Source of the DNA: Vibrio sp. CAU 1672
Lineage (GTDB): Bacteria; Pseudomonadota; Gammaproteobacteria; Enterobacterales; Vibrionaceae
DNA length: 64,000 bases
Assembly: GCF_029223195.1 (NCBI RefSeq)
Contig: NZ_JARHUF010000023.1
Coordinates: forward strand, 1-64,000
Reading direction: 5' to 3'
The notes beneath the pieces were generated by a model. That model was not told the DNA's origin. It did not search any database and was given only the letters and a program-made list of their open reading frames with translations. This document shows, one piece after another, positions 17,742 to 26,751 of this stretch (position 1 is its first letter; each line of letters starts with the position of its first letter). The position numbers were made by a program, and so were the translations under genes.

Positions 17742-18530
17742 ATGTCATCAACGAAACATCCGGCCATTAGCCACTGTATCAGGCAACATGTTGCTTTGAT
17801 CACCATGGATAATCCTCCGGCCAATACCTGGACGGCTGATAGCCTCAAAGCTTTGAAGGCGTTGGTGTTGCAGCTTAATGATAACAAACAGGTGTATGCC
17901 TTAGTGATCACTGGAAAGGGCGAAAAGTTTTTTTCTGCCGGCGCGGATCTAAACCTGTTTGCTGATGGAGACAAGGCGGTTGCGGTGAACATGTCACGTT
18001 GTTTTGGTGAGGCGTTTGAAACGTTGTCGGGTTTTCGTGGTGTTTCTATCGCTGCGATCAACGGCTATGCGATGGGCGGAGGGCTTGAAGTCGCGCTTGC
18101 CTGTGACATTCGGGTGGTTGAAGAACAAGCGGTTTTGGCGCTGCCGGAGGCGAAAGTCGGTTTATTGCCTTGTGCTGGCGGCACGCAGAACTTGACGGCA
18201 CTGGTAGGTGAAGGGTGGGCGAAACGCATTATTTTGTGCGGTGAGCAGGTAACCGCGCAAAAAGCACTAGAGATCGGCCTGGTGGAGGAAGTGGTGGAAC
18301 AAGGCACCGCGCTGGAAAAAGCGATGGCGCTCGCGACTTCGGTTGCTAATCAGTCACCTTTGTCAGTAACCGCGTGTAAAACATTAATTCAGAACATGCG
18401 CTCAGCGCCACACCAACATGGCCTGGTTAAAGAAAGAGAACTGTTTATTAATCTGTTTGACACCGAAGATCAGGCGGAAGGGGTTCAGGCATTTCTCGAA
18501 AAGCGTAAGCCAAACTGGAAAAATCATTAG
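17742..18530 (+). CDS. enoyl-CoA hydratase
   Basis: 262 residues from ATG 17742; AAAAGGA lies nine bases upstream, so the TTG two codons earlier is not needed. Crotonase fold with FFSAGADLNLF, AINGYAMGGGLEVALACDIRV and ALPEAKVGLLPCAGGTQNL. Both glutamates expected for a hydratase appear present (E in GGGLEVALA and E in LPEAKVG). In the valine route it would hydrate methacrylyl-CoA; tiglyl-CoA of isoleucine is also possible. It ends ten bases before the hydrolase gene. Confidence 0.88.
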   Translation: MSSTKHPAISHCIRQHVALITMDNPPANTWTADSLKALKALVLQLNDNKQVYALVITGKGEKFFSAGADLNLFADGDKAVAVNMSRCFGEAFETLSGFRGVSIAAINGYAMGGGLEVALACDIRVVEEQAVLALPEAKVGLLPCAGGTQNLTALVGEGWAKRIILCGEQVTAQKALEIGLVEEVVEQGTALEKAMALATSVANQSPLSVTACKTLIQNMRSAPHQHGLVKERELFINLFDTEDQAEGVQAFLEKRKPNWKNH

Positions 18531-18539
18531 GAGGCAAAC

Positions 18540-19667
18540 ATGTCGGGTAAGGTAAATATCACCGATTTGCTATGTGACGACGGTGTCCACACTATTGGCG
18601 TTGCCGCGTTAGATAATGTTGCATCACTCAATGCACTGACTTACGACATGCTGGAGCAGCTCAATGATCAGTTACTGGCCTGGCAGGACGATCCATACGT
18701 AGTGTGTGTGCTTATTACCGGTGAAGGTGATAAAGCATTCTGTGCTGGTGGTGATGTACGAACCATGTATCACGTAATGCACAACAAAACCAAAGAGGCC
18801 ATCCAGTCCTTCTGCACTCATTACTTTTCTCTGGAGTACCAGTGTGACTATCTGATTCATACCTATGGAAAACCTATCATCGTATGGGGAGACGGGATTG
18901 TTATGGGGGGGGGAATGGGGCTGTTCATGGGGGCCAGCCATAAGGTTGTAACGACGAGATCGCTTCTGGCGATGCCTGAGATCCATATTGGTTTGTATCC
19001 TGATGTCGGCGGGACCTGGTTTCTAAATCAGATCGAACCGGAAGTCGGCCTGTTTCTTGGCCTGACCGGGGCTGTCGTCAATTCAACCGATGCGGTTGCT
19101 ATAGGTTTGGCGAATCACCTTCTGCTTGAAGAACAGTTCTTGGCGTTACTCGAAGAACTCAAATACGCCGACTGGAAAACAGACAGCCACCATGATTTGG
19201 TGTCGATGGTGCTTGAATCTATGGCAAGTGACGTGGTTGACAGCAAGCCGAAATCGCAAATATTACCTTATATCACCGATATTAAAGAAGCTTGCTCGGG
19301 TGACGATTTGGGTCAAATCGCAAAGAACATCATGGCACTTGAAGGTGATAGCCCATGGTTACAGAACGCAAAACAGGCGTTTGCCGCGGGTAGCCCGATC
19401 ACCGCACATATTTGTTTTCGCCAGGTGAAGCGCTGTCATCAGCTTTCACTGGCGGAATGTTTTCGGCTGGAACTGAGCCTATCAGTTCGCAGTGCACTGC
19501 TGGGTGAATTTGAAGAAGGAGTGCGATCCCGTCTGATTGATAAGGACGGCGAACCAAAATGGATGTATGGCAGCGTAAGTGAAGTGGATGAAAGTGTTAT
19601 CGATACACTCTTCACTTCGATGTGGTTGGAAGGCGAACATCCGCTTGCTCAATTAGAAACACAATAG
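18540..19667 (+). CDS. 3-hydroxyisobutyryl-CoA hydrolase (crotonase family)
   Basis: 375 residues, longer than hydratases because of the C-terminal extension typical of HIBCH. FCAGGDVRTMYHVM is the substrate-binding block of this subfamily, then WGDGIVMGGGMGLFMGASHKV, MPEIHIGLYPDVGGTWFLNQ and the late VRSALLGEFEEGVRSRLIDKD, all classic for the hydrolase. It releases free 3-hydroxyisobutyrate from its CoA ester, the substrate of the next gene. AGGAGG lies just before ATG 18540. Confidence 0.93.
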   Translation: MSGKVNITDLLCDDGVHTIGVAALDNVASLNALTYDMLEQLNDQLLAWQDDPYVVCVLITGEGDKAFCAGGDVRTMYHVMHNKTKEAIQSFCTHYFSLEYQCDYLIHTYGKPIIVWGDGIVMGGGMGLFMGASHKVVTTRSLLAMPEIHIGLYPDVGGTWFLNQIEPEVGLFLGLTGAVVNSTDAVAIGLANHLLLEEQFLALLEELKYADWKTDSHHDLVSMVLESMASDVVDSKPKSQILPYITDIKEACSGDDLGQIAKNIMALEGDSPWLQNAKQAFAAGSPITAHICFRQVKRCHQLSLAECFRLELSLSVRSALLGEFEEGVRSRLIDKDGEPKWMYGSVSEVDESVIDTLFTSMWLEGEHPLAQLETQ

Positions 19668-19677
19668 GAGAAAAAAT

Positions 19678-20580
19678 ATGAGTACTATTGCATTTATTGG
19701 GTTGGGTAACATGGGCAGTCCAATGGCGCAAAACCTGCTTGCTTCAGGGTTCAATGTCCAGGTGTTTGATATTGACAGCGAGCACGCCAAACAACTGGAA
19801 CCATTTGGTGCGGTAGTGGCCGGGTCACTTGAAGAGGTGGTTGATGGCGCCAATATCGTTATCACTATGCTGCCGGCCGGCTCGCATGTTCGTTCCGTTT
19901 ACTTAGGGGATCTGCACGGTGGCGTTGGCATACTTAACCTGGTGCCACCAAACACCCTGATGATCGACTCCTCGACTATCGATCCCGACTCCGCGCGGCT
20001 GGTGGCAAATGAAGCGGCCAACAAAAACGTCCACTTTGTTGATGCGCCAGTTTCCGGAGGAGTAACCGGGGCCAGAGCCGCCACCTTAACCTTTATTGTC
20101 GGTGGCAGCGATGAAGCGTTCTCTAAAGCCAATGCCATTTTGCGTTATATGGGTAAAAACGTTTTCCATGCCGGTAAGCCCGGTGATGGTCAAATGGCCA
20201 AAATTTGTAATAACCTGATGCTGGGAATCTTGATGTCCGGTGCCTGTGAAGCGCTTAATCTCGGTATCGACCATGGCCTGGATCCTAAAGTGTTATCTAA
20301 TATCATGCTGCAGAGTTCCGGGCGCAACTGGGCGCTGGAACTGTATAACCCGTGTCCCGGGGTGATGGAAACCGTCCCGTCCAGCCATGGTTACCAGCCG
20401 GGCTTTATGAGTAAGCTGATGCTAAAAGATCTCGGGTTGGGGCTGGATGCGGCTTTGCAAACCCACTCTTCGGTGCCAATGGGCTCACTGGCGCGCAACC
20501 TGTATGCCATTCATAACGCTCAAGGCAATGGTGAACTCGATTTCTCAAGTTTGTTTGAGTTCTACCAAAAGAAAGATTGA
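19678..20580 (+). CDS. mmsB: 3-hydroxyisobutyrate dehydrogenase
   Basis: 300 residues. NAD-binding motif GLGNMGSPMAQNLL at residues 8-21, the signature DAPVSGGVTGARAATLTFIVGG split over residues about 121-142, and the catalytic lysine in GQMAKICNNL. C-terminal helices with GFMSKLMLKDLGLGLDAA are typical. It oxidises 3-hydroxyisobutyrate to methylmalonate semialdehyde, the MmsA substrate, closing the valine loop of this operon. AGGAG lies in the ten-base gap to the preceding gene. Confidence 0.94.
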   Translation: MSTIAFIGLGNMGSPMAQNLLASGFNVQVFDIDSEHAKQLEPFGAVVAGSLEEVVDGANIVITMLPAGSHVRSVYLGDLHGGVGILNLVPPNTLMIDSSTIDPDSARLVANEAANKNVHFVDAPVSGGVTGARAATLTFIVGGSDEAFSKANAILRYMGKNVFHAGKPGDGQMAKICNNLMLGILMSGACEALNLGIDHGLDPKVLSNIMLQSSGRNWALELYNPCPGVMETVPSSHGYQPGFMSKLMLKDLGLGLDAALQTHSSVPMGSLARNLYAIHNAQGNGELDFSSLFEFYQKKD

Positions 20581-20716
20581 ATACGCGCGGTGACGCCGTT
20601 ATCAGCCGGGCTATACACTTGTAACTGAAGAGTGAAAGACAAAGTGCTGCATAATAATCGGTATTTTGATGACAGTGTCACCTTACTAGCCCAAAACCAG
20701 ATATGGCGAGGATGGG

Positions 20717-21475
20717 ATGGATATCAGAAGCAGTGTAATTGCAATTACCGGAGCCGGGCAGGGGCTGGGGCAAATGATGGCCATAACCCTGGCACATGCC
20801 GGGGCTGATCTGGCGTTACTCGATGTCAATGAAGAGGGCCTGCGTGAAACGCAGGACCAGTGCCATATGTTGAGCGCCAAAGCGTTAACCTATCGTGTCG
20901 ATGTCACTTGTGAAAGCGAGGTAGAGCAGGCCTTTGAGGCGATTTTGCAGGATTTTGGTCAGCTGAATGGCCTGATCAATAACGCTGGCGTACTACGTGA
21001 TGGGATGCTGGTCAAAGTGAAAGACGGTGAGATGAGCAAAATGTCGCTGGAGCAGTTTAATCTGGTGATGAATGTCAATGTCACCGGGACATTTCTCTGC
21101 GGCCGTGAAGCGGCGGCCAAAATGATCCAAAGCCAGTCCAGCGGAGTGATCATCAATATCTCCAGTGTTTCCCGAGCGGGCAATATCGGCCAAACCAACT
21201 ATTCCGCTTCCAAAGCGGCCGTGGCGACTATGGCCACTGGTTGGTCAAGAGAGCTGGCGCGATACGGTATTCGGGCTGCGGCTATTGCACCAGGGGTGGT
21301 GAGAACCGCGATGGCGGAGCAAATGAAGCCAGAGGCGATAGAACGGCTCAACAAAATGATCCCACTGGGAAGAATGGCGGAAGCGAGTGAGATTGCCCAC
21401 GCGGTTAAATACGTCTTGGAAAACGACTACTTTACCGGCCGGGTGCTGGAAGTCGATGGCGGGCTGAGAATGTAG
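20717..21475 (+). CDS. short-chain dehydrogenase/reductase
   Basis: 252 residues of classical SDR: TGAGQGLGQ near residue 11, NNAGV near residue 90, the catalytic Ser in NISSVSRAG, and YSASKAA with Tyr and Lys. The ending VLEVDGGLRM is standard. It lies about 140 bp after mmsB, with its own CGAGGA site. The place suggests a branched 3-hydroxyacyl-CoA oxidation (for example 2-methyl-3-hydroxybutyryl-CoA in the isoleucine branch), which is otherwise missing in the cluster, but FabG-like reductase activity is equally consistent. Confidence 0.85.
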   Translation: MDIRSSVIAITGAGQGLGQMMAITLAHAGADLALLDVNEEGLRETQDQCHMLSAKALTYRVDVTCESEVEQAFEAILQDFGQLNGLINNAGVLRDGMLVKVKDGEMSKMSLEQFNLVMNVNVTGTFLCGREAAAKMIQSQSSGVIINISSVSRAGNIGQTNYSASKAAVATMATGWSRELARYGIRAAAIAPGVVRTAMAEQMKPEAIERLNKMIPLGRMAEASEIAHAVKYVLENDYFTGRVLEVDGGLRM

Positions 21476-21634
21476 CAGGGCATTTTCGGCAATATTCTTA
21501 TTAGTTGATTGAGCAACGATATCACCTGATGGCGAATGATAAGTACAACCTCTGACTTCGACTAATTATCGGTTGCTATTATTATTGTCGTCAATTAGAT
21601 TGGCGGCGGTAATGAATGGTAAAGGATTAATCAG

Positions 21635-23197
21635 GTGTTTCGAAGAGGTAAAGATCAATTAAATTTAAGAGCGCTGATTCTATTTTTATGTGTGTTCAGC
21701 GTTGCCATTACACTTCTTAATGCTTTTTATTCTATCTACCGGGTACAGCGTGATCTGATCATTAGTAATACCATCGAATCAAACCGGGTTTACGCTGAAA
21801 AAATGGCAGAAATGACGGATGCATTCATTAATACATCTATGTCGCAACTGAAATACAGTGCCGATTTGCTGAGTAACAGCATGGCTGACCTTGCTGCGAT
21901 AAGTTCAGAAGTAGATCGCCTCAAAAAGCAAACCGACTCTTTTAACTCCGTTGTTGTGGTTAATGCCGATGGTGTCGTTGTTTCTATTTCACCCGAAATT
22001 GCTCAAGTGAAAGGGTTAAAACTAACCCAAGAAGGCGCGTTACAATCGCTAAGAGCGAAACGTCCTCTGATTACCGATCCATTTATTTCTCCGGCAGGGA
22101 ACTATCTCACCAGCATTTCTTACCCGATCTTTTCTGATAGTAGGGAGTACTTGGGCTACGTGAGTGGCACCATTTACCTTGAGGAGAGAAATGTCCTGAC
22201 GACGTTACTCGGTAATCATGCATACCAGGATGGATCGTACCTGTACGTTGTTGACCGCAATCGTACTGTGATCTATCACCCGGATAAAAACAAAATCATG
22301 GTTGATAATGAAGCGATTAGCGCTGTCATTAGTGGGGAAAGCGGTGGCGTTGATTTTATCAACTCTAATGGCATCCCAATGTTGGCCGGTTATGCCCCGG
22401 TTAGTGCCTCAGGATGGGGTATCGTTGCTCAGCGTCCAAAGGCGCTGACATTGCTGGCACTTGAAGAACAGATGTGGAAGGTCTTCCTGAAGTCTATCCC
22501 GATCAGCTTACTCACTTTGCTTCTTATTTGGATATCGGCGCTGTTTATCTCCAGACCTTTATGGCAGTTGGCCAGTACGGTGCGGGGATTCGAAAATCAC
22601 ACAGAGACAATAGCTGAGCTTGGTCTAATTAAGCCCTGGTATTTTGAAGCGGCTCATTTAAAGCGGAGCTTTTTAAAAGCGTTTGGTATTGTGTCGAGTA
22701 CCATTGATAAACTGCACTCAGACAGTTTGACGGATGCCATGACGGGGTTATTAAACCGCCGTGGGTTAGAAATGGCGATTGAGAGCTTTAGTGATCATAA
22801 TATTCCGTTTGCAGTATTGGCATTAGACCTGGATTATTTTAAAAGAGTCAATGACACATTCGGCCATGATATTGGTGACAAACTGTTGTGTGAAGTCGCT
22901 ACCCTGATGAAGGAACAGGCAAGGGAGCACGATATTGTGTGTCGCTCGGGCGGTGAGGAGTTTATTATCTTTCTGGCTAACACCGGGATGAACCGAGCCT
23001 ACGATGTCGCAGAGAGGATCAGGAAGTCGTTGGCGGCCCATTATTTTCCCACGATTGGCAACATGACGATATCCATCGGCGTTTCTCATTGGCTGGGTAA
23101 CTCCCAATCGATCGAAACGGTGATTAAGAATGCTGATAATGCCCTCTATCAGGCCAAAAATAACGGCCGGAACCGAACCGAAATGGCGCGCAGCTGA
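21635..23197 (+). CDS. diguanylate cyclase with periplasmic Cache sensor
   Basis: 520 residues. TM1 near residues 10-30, a large periplasmic region with dCache features (LYVVDRNRTVIYHPDKNKI, GYAPVSASGWGIVAQRP), TM2 near 290-310, then a GGDEF domain. The active site reads GGEEF at residues 439-443 and the inhibitory site REHD (RxxD) is intact at 430-433, so it should be active and product-controlled. It makes cyclic di-GMP in response to an unknown periplasmic ligand. GTG start. It stands alone, ended by a strong terminator. Confidence 0.93.
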   Translation: MFRRGKDQLNLRALILFLCVFSVAITLLNAFYSIYRVQRDLIISNTIESNRVYAEKMAEMTDAFINTSMSQLKYSADLLSNSMADLAAISSEVDRLKKQTDSFNSVVVVNADGVVVSISPEIAQVKGLKLTQEGALQSLRAKRPLITDPFISPAGNYLTSISYPIFSDSREYLGYVSGTIYLEERNVLTTLLGNHAYQDGSYLYVVDRNRTVIYHPDKNKIMVDNEAISAVISGESGGVDFINSNGIPMLAGYAPVSASGWGIVAQRPKALTLLALEEQMWKVFLKSIPISLLTLLLIWISALFISRPLWQLASTVRGFENHTETIAELGLIKPWYFEAAHLKRSFLKAFGIVSSTIDKLHSDSLTDAMTGLLNRRGLEMAIESFSDHNIPFAVLALDLDYFKRVNDTFGHDIGDKLLCEVATLMKEQAREHDIVCRSGGEEFIIFLANTGMNRAYDVAERIRKSLAAHYFPTIGNMTISIGVSHWLGNSQSIETVIKNADNALYQAKNNGRNRTEMARS

Positions 23198-23203
23198 GAA
23201 GCG

Positions 23204-23234
23204 AACAGAGGCCTGCTTTAAACAGGCCTCTGTT
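23204..23234. terminator. strong terminator after the diguanylate cyclase
   Basis: AACAGAGGCCTG (23204-23215) and CAGGCCTCTGTT (23223-23234) form a perfect 12-bp stem with a seven-base loop. It lies between convergent genes and could serve both. Confidence 0.8.
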
Positions 23235-23281
23235 GTATTTCCTGCAGTAGCAGAACTCACCATGGTCATTGGGGCGAGATT

Positions 23282-23917
23282 TTATTGACCATTATAGTGA
23301 TGATGCGCTTTCTCCAGCGCATCAATATCGGCACTGCAAATCAAGTCTTTTAGTGCATTAAACTTCTCTTCTGGCCAGTTATAAATATCCAGGGCCAGCA
23401 ACCGCTCAATAGTCTCTTGCGGGAAACGCAGGCGAATCGGTTTGGCCGGAGAACCACCGACAATGGTGTACGGGGGAACGTCTTTTGTGACCACACTGTT
23501 GGCTGCCACAACGGCACCTTCACCCACCGTGACTCCAGGCATGATCATTGAGCGCATACCTAGCCAGCAGCCATCTTTTAGATGGGTATCGCCTTTGGAT
23601 TGATAACTTGTGTCAATCATATCCATGAACGGGTATAAACAGAACCAGTCATCTCGATGGTTATGGTTGCCACCCATTAAGATCACCACTTCGGCACCAA
23701 TACAGACATAGTCACCGATATAGAGCTTATCTATTTCCCAGCGCGGCTCTCTGTGGCGTGTGGCTTCATCTCCGTGCAGATAACGAACAACGGATCGTTC
23801 AAAGCCATTGTCGTATGCATCGCTGTAATAACTGTGGGTACCTTTAAGGATAATATTTTTGTTTTGTACTGTCTCGTGGAGCATTTCCATGCGAGTCCAG
23901 TGTTTGATTCTTTCCAT
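23282..23917 (-). CDS. xenobiotic acetyltransferase-type hexapeptide transferase (CatB/Vat-like)
   Basis: 211 residues. Left-handed beta-helix repeats are visible (IGDYVCIGAEVVIL, LKDGCWLGMRSMIMPGVTVG, VGEGAVVAANSVVTKDVPPY), followed by the C-terminal GGSPAKPIRLRFPQETIERLL. The GGNHNHRDDW block carries the histidine used as catalytic base in the XAT family. Relatives acetylate chloramphenicol or streptogramins, but many chromosomal copies have unknown acceptors, so resistance should not be assumed. ATG 23917 is followed by a second ATG at codon 10. Single gene. Confidence 0.85.
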   Translation of the reverse strand: MERIKHWTRMEMLHETVQNKNIILKGTHSYYSDAYDNGFERSVVRYLHGDEATRHREPRWEIDKLYIGDYVCIGAEVVILMGGNHNHRDDWFCLYPFMDMIDTSYQSKGDTHLKDGCWLGMRSMIMPGVTVGEGAVVAANSVVTKDVPPYTIVGGSPAKPIRLRFPQETIERLLALDIYNWPEEKFNALKDLICSADIDALEKAHHHYNGQ

Positions 23918-24575
23918 TCGTTACCTCGGGACATGCCCTTTAATCGTGGGTATTTCTCTGTGTTATAGCGGATTACACCAGTCTTCGTGTGACTCGGCGT
24001 TAATATGGTAAAAGTGCGGTCTGATAGCGAAGTCCGGCCCACCAACATGGTTACTTGCAGTTTTACACCTGTCTGATTTAGCTGCGGGCGCCTTTATCAC
24101 TATGAAAGTGACGAATACTTGCACCGAATAGCCTGGTGGCAGTTATGGCCATAGCGACAAAAACTGTCATCTCCAGGCAACGCTTCAAATAAAAACACAT
24201 CACCACGCTACCTTTTAAACAGCAGGCAAAAACGCGGGATTCGACCTGAACTGTGTAAGACGCTGGTTATTTCAAAATATCGTGTGTTTGGTCGCAGTGA
24301 CTAAGCGTATTGCTCATCACCGCGGTAGCTAAGCAATATAAGGTTGCGTAAGGTAAGCAATTTTAACGGCAGCAGTGCATGCAGTGGCGCAGTAATTTAC
24401 CGCTGGCATATGCACTCCTGAGAAAGATAGGGATTAAACACGGGCTGATTGTACTTAATCAGGTCTTTTGGTCAACAGTCACAGAAAACTGATGTGCCAG
24501 GTAAGAAAGGTGACGGTTAAAGCGCTGTTGGAAAAACGCCTTTGCTTATCCGGATAGCGGCTCTATTTGTGTTGC

Positions 24576-24593
24576 CATCGAAACGTTTCGATG
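24576..24593. promoter_or_regulatory. RbsR-type operator, upstream copy
   Basis: CATCGAAACGTTTCGATG is a perfect 18-bp palindrome of LacI-family type, with the central CG and GAAACG half-sites expected for RbsR. The identical sequence occurs at 24705. RbsR is encoded at the end of the operon. Confidence 0.8.
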
Positions 24594-24704
24594 ATGCAGT
24601 GTGATCTATACGCTTTTTTGATGTTGAGTATTTAATTAATAGCAGATCACTATCACACCTTGTCGTTTTGTCGCTGGTCAATTTGCCGAGCGAGTTTATT
24701 ATGA

Positions 24705-24722
24705 CATCGAAACGTTTCGATG
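24705..24722. promoter_or_regulatory. RbsR-type operator, downstream copy
   Basis: Identical to the palindrome at 24576-24593; centres are 129 bp apart, a spacing that could allow a repression loop between two RbsR dimers. It lies about 80 bp before the rbsD start, near where the promoter should be. Confidence 0.8.
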
Positions 24723-24801
24723 GGTTTGCGCCAGTGAATATTATAACGAGCAAGGCGACAAACACTCGGCAGCGTAAACGTGCAAGTGAAAGGTCGTTAA
24801 G

Positions 24802-25221
24802 ATGAAAAAAAGTACCCTAATAAATTCAGATATTTCTTACCTGGTGGCGACACTGGGGCATACGGATGAAATCACGATTTGTGATGCGGGCTTACCCATT
24901 CCGGAACACGTTCAACGCATAGATTTAGCTCTGACTCATGGTGTTCCCGGTTTTTTAGAGACGGTTCGGGTGATGTTGTCTGAATCGCAAATTGAAGGGG
25001 TCATCATTGCGGAAGAATTTTCGCAGGTCAGCCCGGCTCATCATGATGCCTTGCTTTCAGCATTGAGTGCAGAGAGTGAAGCTAACGGGAAACCAATTCA
25101 GGTTTCATACCTTAGCCATGAAGAATTCAAAACCCGTACCGGGCAAAGTCGTGCGGTGGTTCGTACTGGCGAATGTACGCCATACGCGAATGTGATTTTC
25201 CAAGCTGGTGTGGTGTTTTAA
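24802..25221 (+). CDS. rbsD: D-ribose pyranase
   Basis: 139 residues, the normal length. The N-terminal IGHTDEI-like segment reads TLGHTDEITICDAGLPIP with the catalytic histidine, and the C-terminal block CTPYANVIFQAGVVF is the RbsD/FucU signature. It interconverts pyranose and furanose forms of ribose, giving RbsK its substrate. First gene of the ribose operon, 24 bp before rbsA. Confidence 0.96.
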   Translation: MKKSTLINSDISYLVATLGHTDEITICDAGLPIPEHVQRIDLALTHGVPGFLETVRVMLSESQIEGVIIAEEFSQVSPAHHDALLSALSAESEANGKPIQVSYLSHEEFKTRTGQSRAVVRTGECTPYANVIFQAGVVF

Positions 25222-25245
25222 GCCAGACATTATAAAGGAAAGATT

Positions 25246-26751
25246 ATGACTCAAGCCATCCTACAATTGAGCGAGATTGAAAAAGCGTTCCCTGGTGTGA
25301 AGGCTCTGGATAAGGCCAGCCTGAATGTGTATCCGGGGCGTGTTATGGCGCTGATGGGAGAAAACGGGGCAGGGAAGTCGACCTTGATGAAAGTGCTGAC
25401 CGGCATTCATCACCTTGACTCTGGCAGTATCCAGTATCAGGGCCGCCCAGCGGCTTTCAACGGCCCGCGTGATTCGCAGGAAGCGGGGATCAGTATTATC
25501 CACCAAGAACTGAACCTGATCCCGGAACTGACGATTGCGGAAAATATTTTCCTTGGGCGTGAAATTACCGGAGCGATGGGACGCATTCAGTGGGCGGAAA
25601 TGTACCGGGAAGCGGATCGTTTACTGGCCCGGTTGAATGTCAAACACAGTTCAAAAACCTTGTTGGGTGATCTCAGTTTGGGTGAGCAGCAAATGGTGGA
25701 GATCGCCAAAGCGCTGTCTTTTGAATCTAAGGTCATCATTATGGATGAGCCGACGGATGCCCTGACCGATACCGAAACGGAATCCCTGTTCAGCGTCATC
25801 AATGAACTGCGTGAACAAGGCTGCGGCATTGTTTACATCTCACATCGATTAAAAGAAATTTTTGAAATTTGTGATGACATTACGGTGCTGCGGGACGGCA
25901 AGTTTATTGGTGAGTGTCAGGTTAAAGATACCGATGAAGACGGTCTGATCGAAATGATGGTTGGTCGTAAGCTGGAAGATCAGTATCCACGTATTGATGT
26001 CCGACACGGGGAAACGTGCCTGGAAGTGATCGGTTTAACCGGGTCAGGCGTGCATGACGTAAGTTTCAAGCTTGACCGTGGTGAGATTCTGGGTATATCC
26101 GGCCTGATGGGAGCCGGGCGTACCGAGTTGATGAAGGTGATTTATGGTGCACTGCCGAGTGAGAAGGGCGTGATCAACCTGGACAACAAAACCATTAACC
26201 CGGTGAGTCCGCAAGATGGCCTGGCAAACGGCATTGCCTATATCTCGGAAGACCGTAAAGGCGATGGTTTAGTACTGGGCTTGTCAGTAAAAGAGAACAT
26301 GTCTCTGTGTGCACTTGACCAGTTAACCAAAGGCATTCAGATCCAGCACGGTGAAGAGATAACGGCGGTCGAGGACTTTATCAAACTGTTTAACATCAAA
26401 ACCCCGACCCGAGATCAAATCATCGGCAACCTGTCAGGGGGGAATCAGCAGAAAGTGGCGATAGCCAAGGGCTTGATGACCCGGCCGAAGGTGCTGATTC
26501 TGGATGAGCCGACGCGCGGTGTCGATGTCGGGGCCAAGAAGGAAATTTATCAGCTGATCAATAAATTTAAAGCCGATGGCATGAGTATCATCCTGGTTTC
26601 GTCCGAGATGCCGGAAGTGCTGGGCATGAGCGACCGCATCCTGGTGATGCATGAAGGTCGCATTACCGGTGAATTTGATGCCAAAGACGCCGATCAGGAA
26701 AAACTACTTGCATGTGCCGTTGGCAAACAAATGAATGAGGAAGCAGCATGA
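25246..26751 (+). CDS. rbsA: ribose ABC transporter ATP-binding protein
   Basis: 501 residues with two ABC domains. The first has Walker A GENGAGKST, signature LSLGEQQMVEIAKAL and Walker B VIIMDEPTDAL; the second has the degenerate GLMGAGRTE at the Walker A place, signature LSGGNQQKVAIAKGL and LILDEPTRGVD. This asymmetric pattern is normal for sugar importers of the RbsA/MglA family. AAAGGA precedes ATG 25246. The stop overlaps the rbsC start. Confidence 0.97.
   Translation: MTQAILQLSEIEKAFPGVKALDKASLNVYPGRVMALMGENGAGKSTLMKVLTGIHHLDSGSIQYQGRPAAFNGPRDSQEAGISIIHQELNLIPELTIAENIFLGREITGAMGRIQWAEMYREADRLLARLNVKHSSKTLLGDLSLGEQQMVEIAKALSFESKVIIMDEPTDALTDTETESLFSVINELREQGCGIVYISHRLKEIFEICDDITVLRDGKFIGECQVKDTDEDGLIEMMVGRKLEDQYPRIDVRHGETCLEVIGLTGSGVHDVSFKLDRGEILGISGLMGAGRTELMKVIYGALPSEKGVINLDNKTINPVSPQDGLANGIAYISEDRKGDGLVLGLSVKENMSLCALDQLTKGIQIQHGEEITAVEDFIKLFNIKTPTRDQIIGNLSGGNQQKVAIAKGLMTRPKVLILDEPTRGVDVGAKKEIYQLINKFKADGMSIILVSSEMPEVLGMSDRILVMHEGRITGEFDAKDADQEKLLACAVGKQMNEEAA

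Larger units (their letters stand above)
23918..24801. other. long intergenic region upstream of the ribose operon
   Basis: About 880 bp without a convincing ORF. The right third carries the two rbs operator palindromes and presumably the rbs promoter. The left part (23918-24500) has a TATTGCT/AGCAATA inverted repeat near 24309-24342 but no other structure I can assign; a decayed gene or small RNA cannot be excluded. A weak CRP-like element (TGTGA-N6-TCTGC on the minus strand) overlaps about 24642-24657. Confidence 0.4.

Noticed and set aside
23282..23917. Reading the XAT-family gene as a chloramphenicol resistance determinant
   Set aside because: The fold is clear, but many chromosomal members have other substrates and nothing around the gene suggests a mobile resistance cassette.
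24642..24657. Possible CRP site near the rbs promoter
   Set aside because: Only one half-site (TGTGA) is good, the other is TCTGC, so it is not called as a feature.
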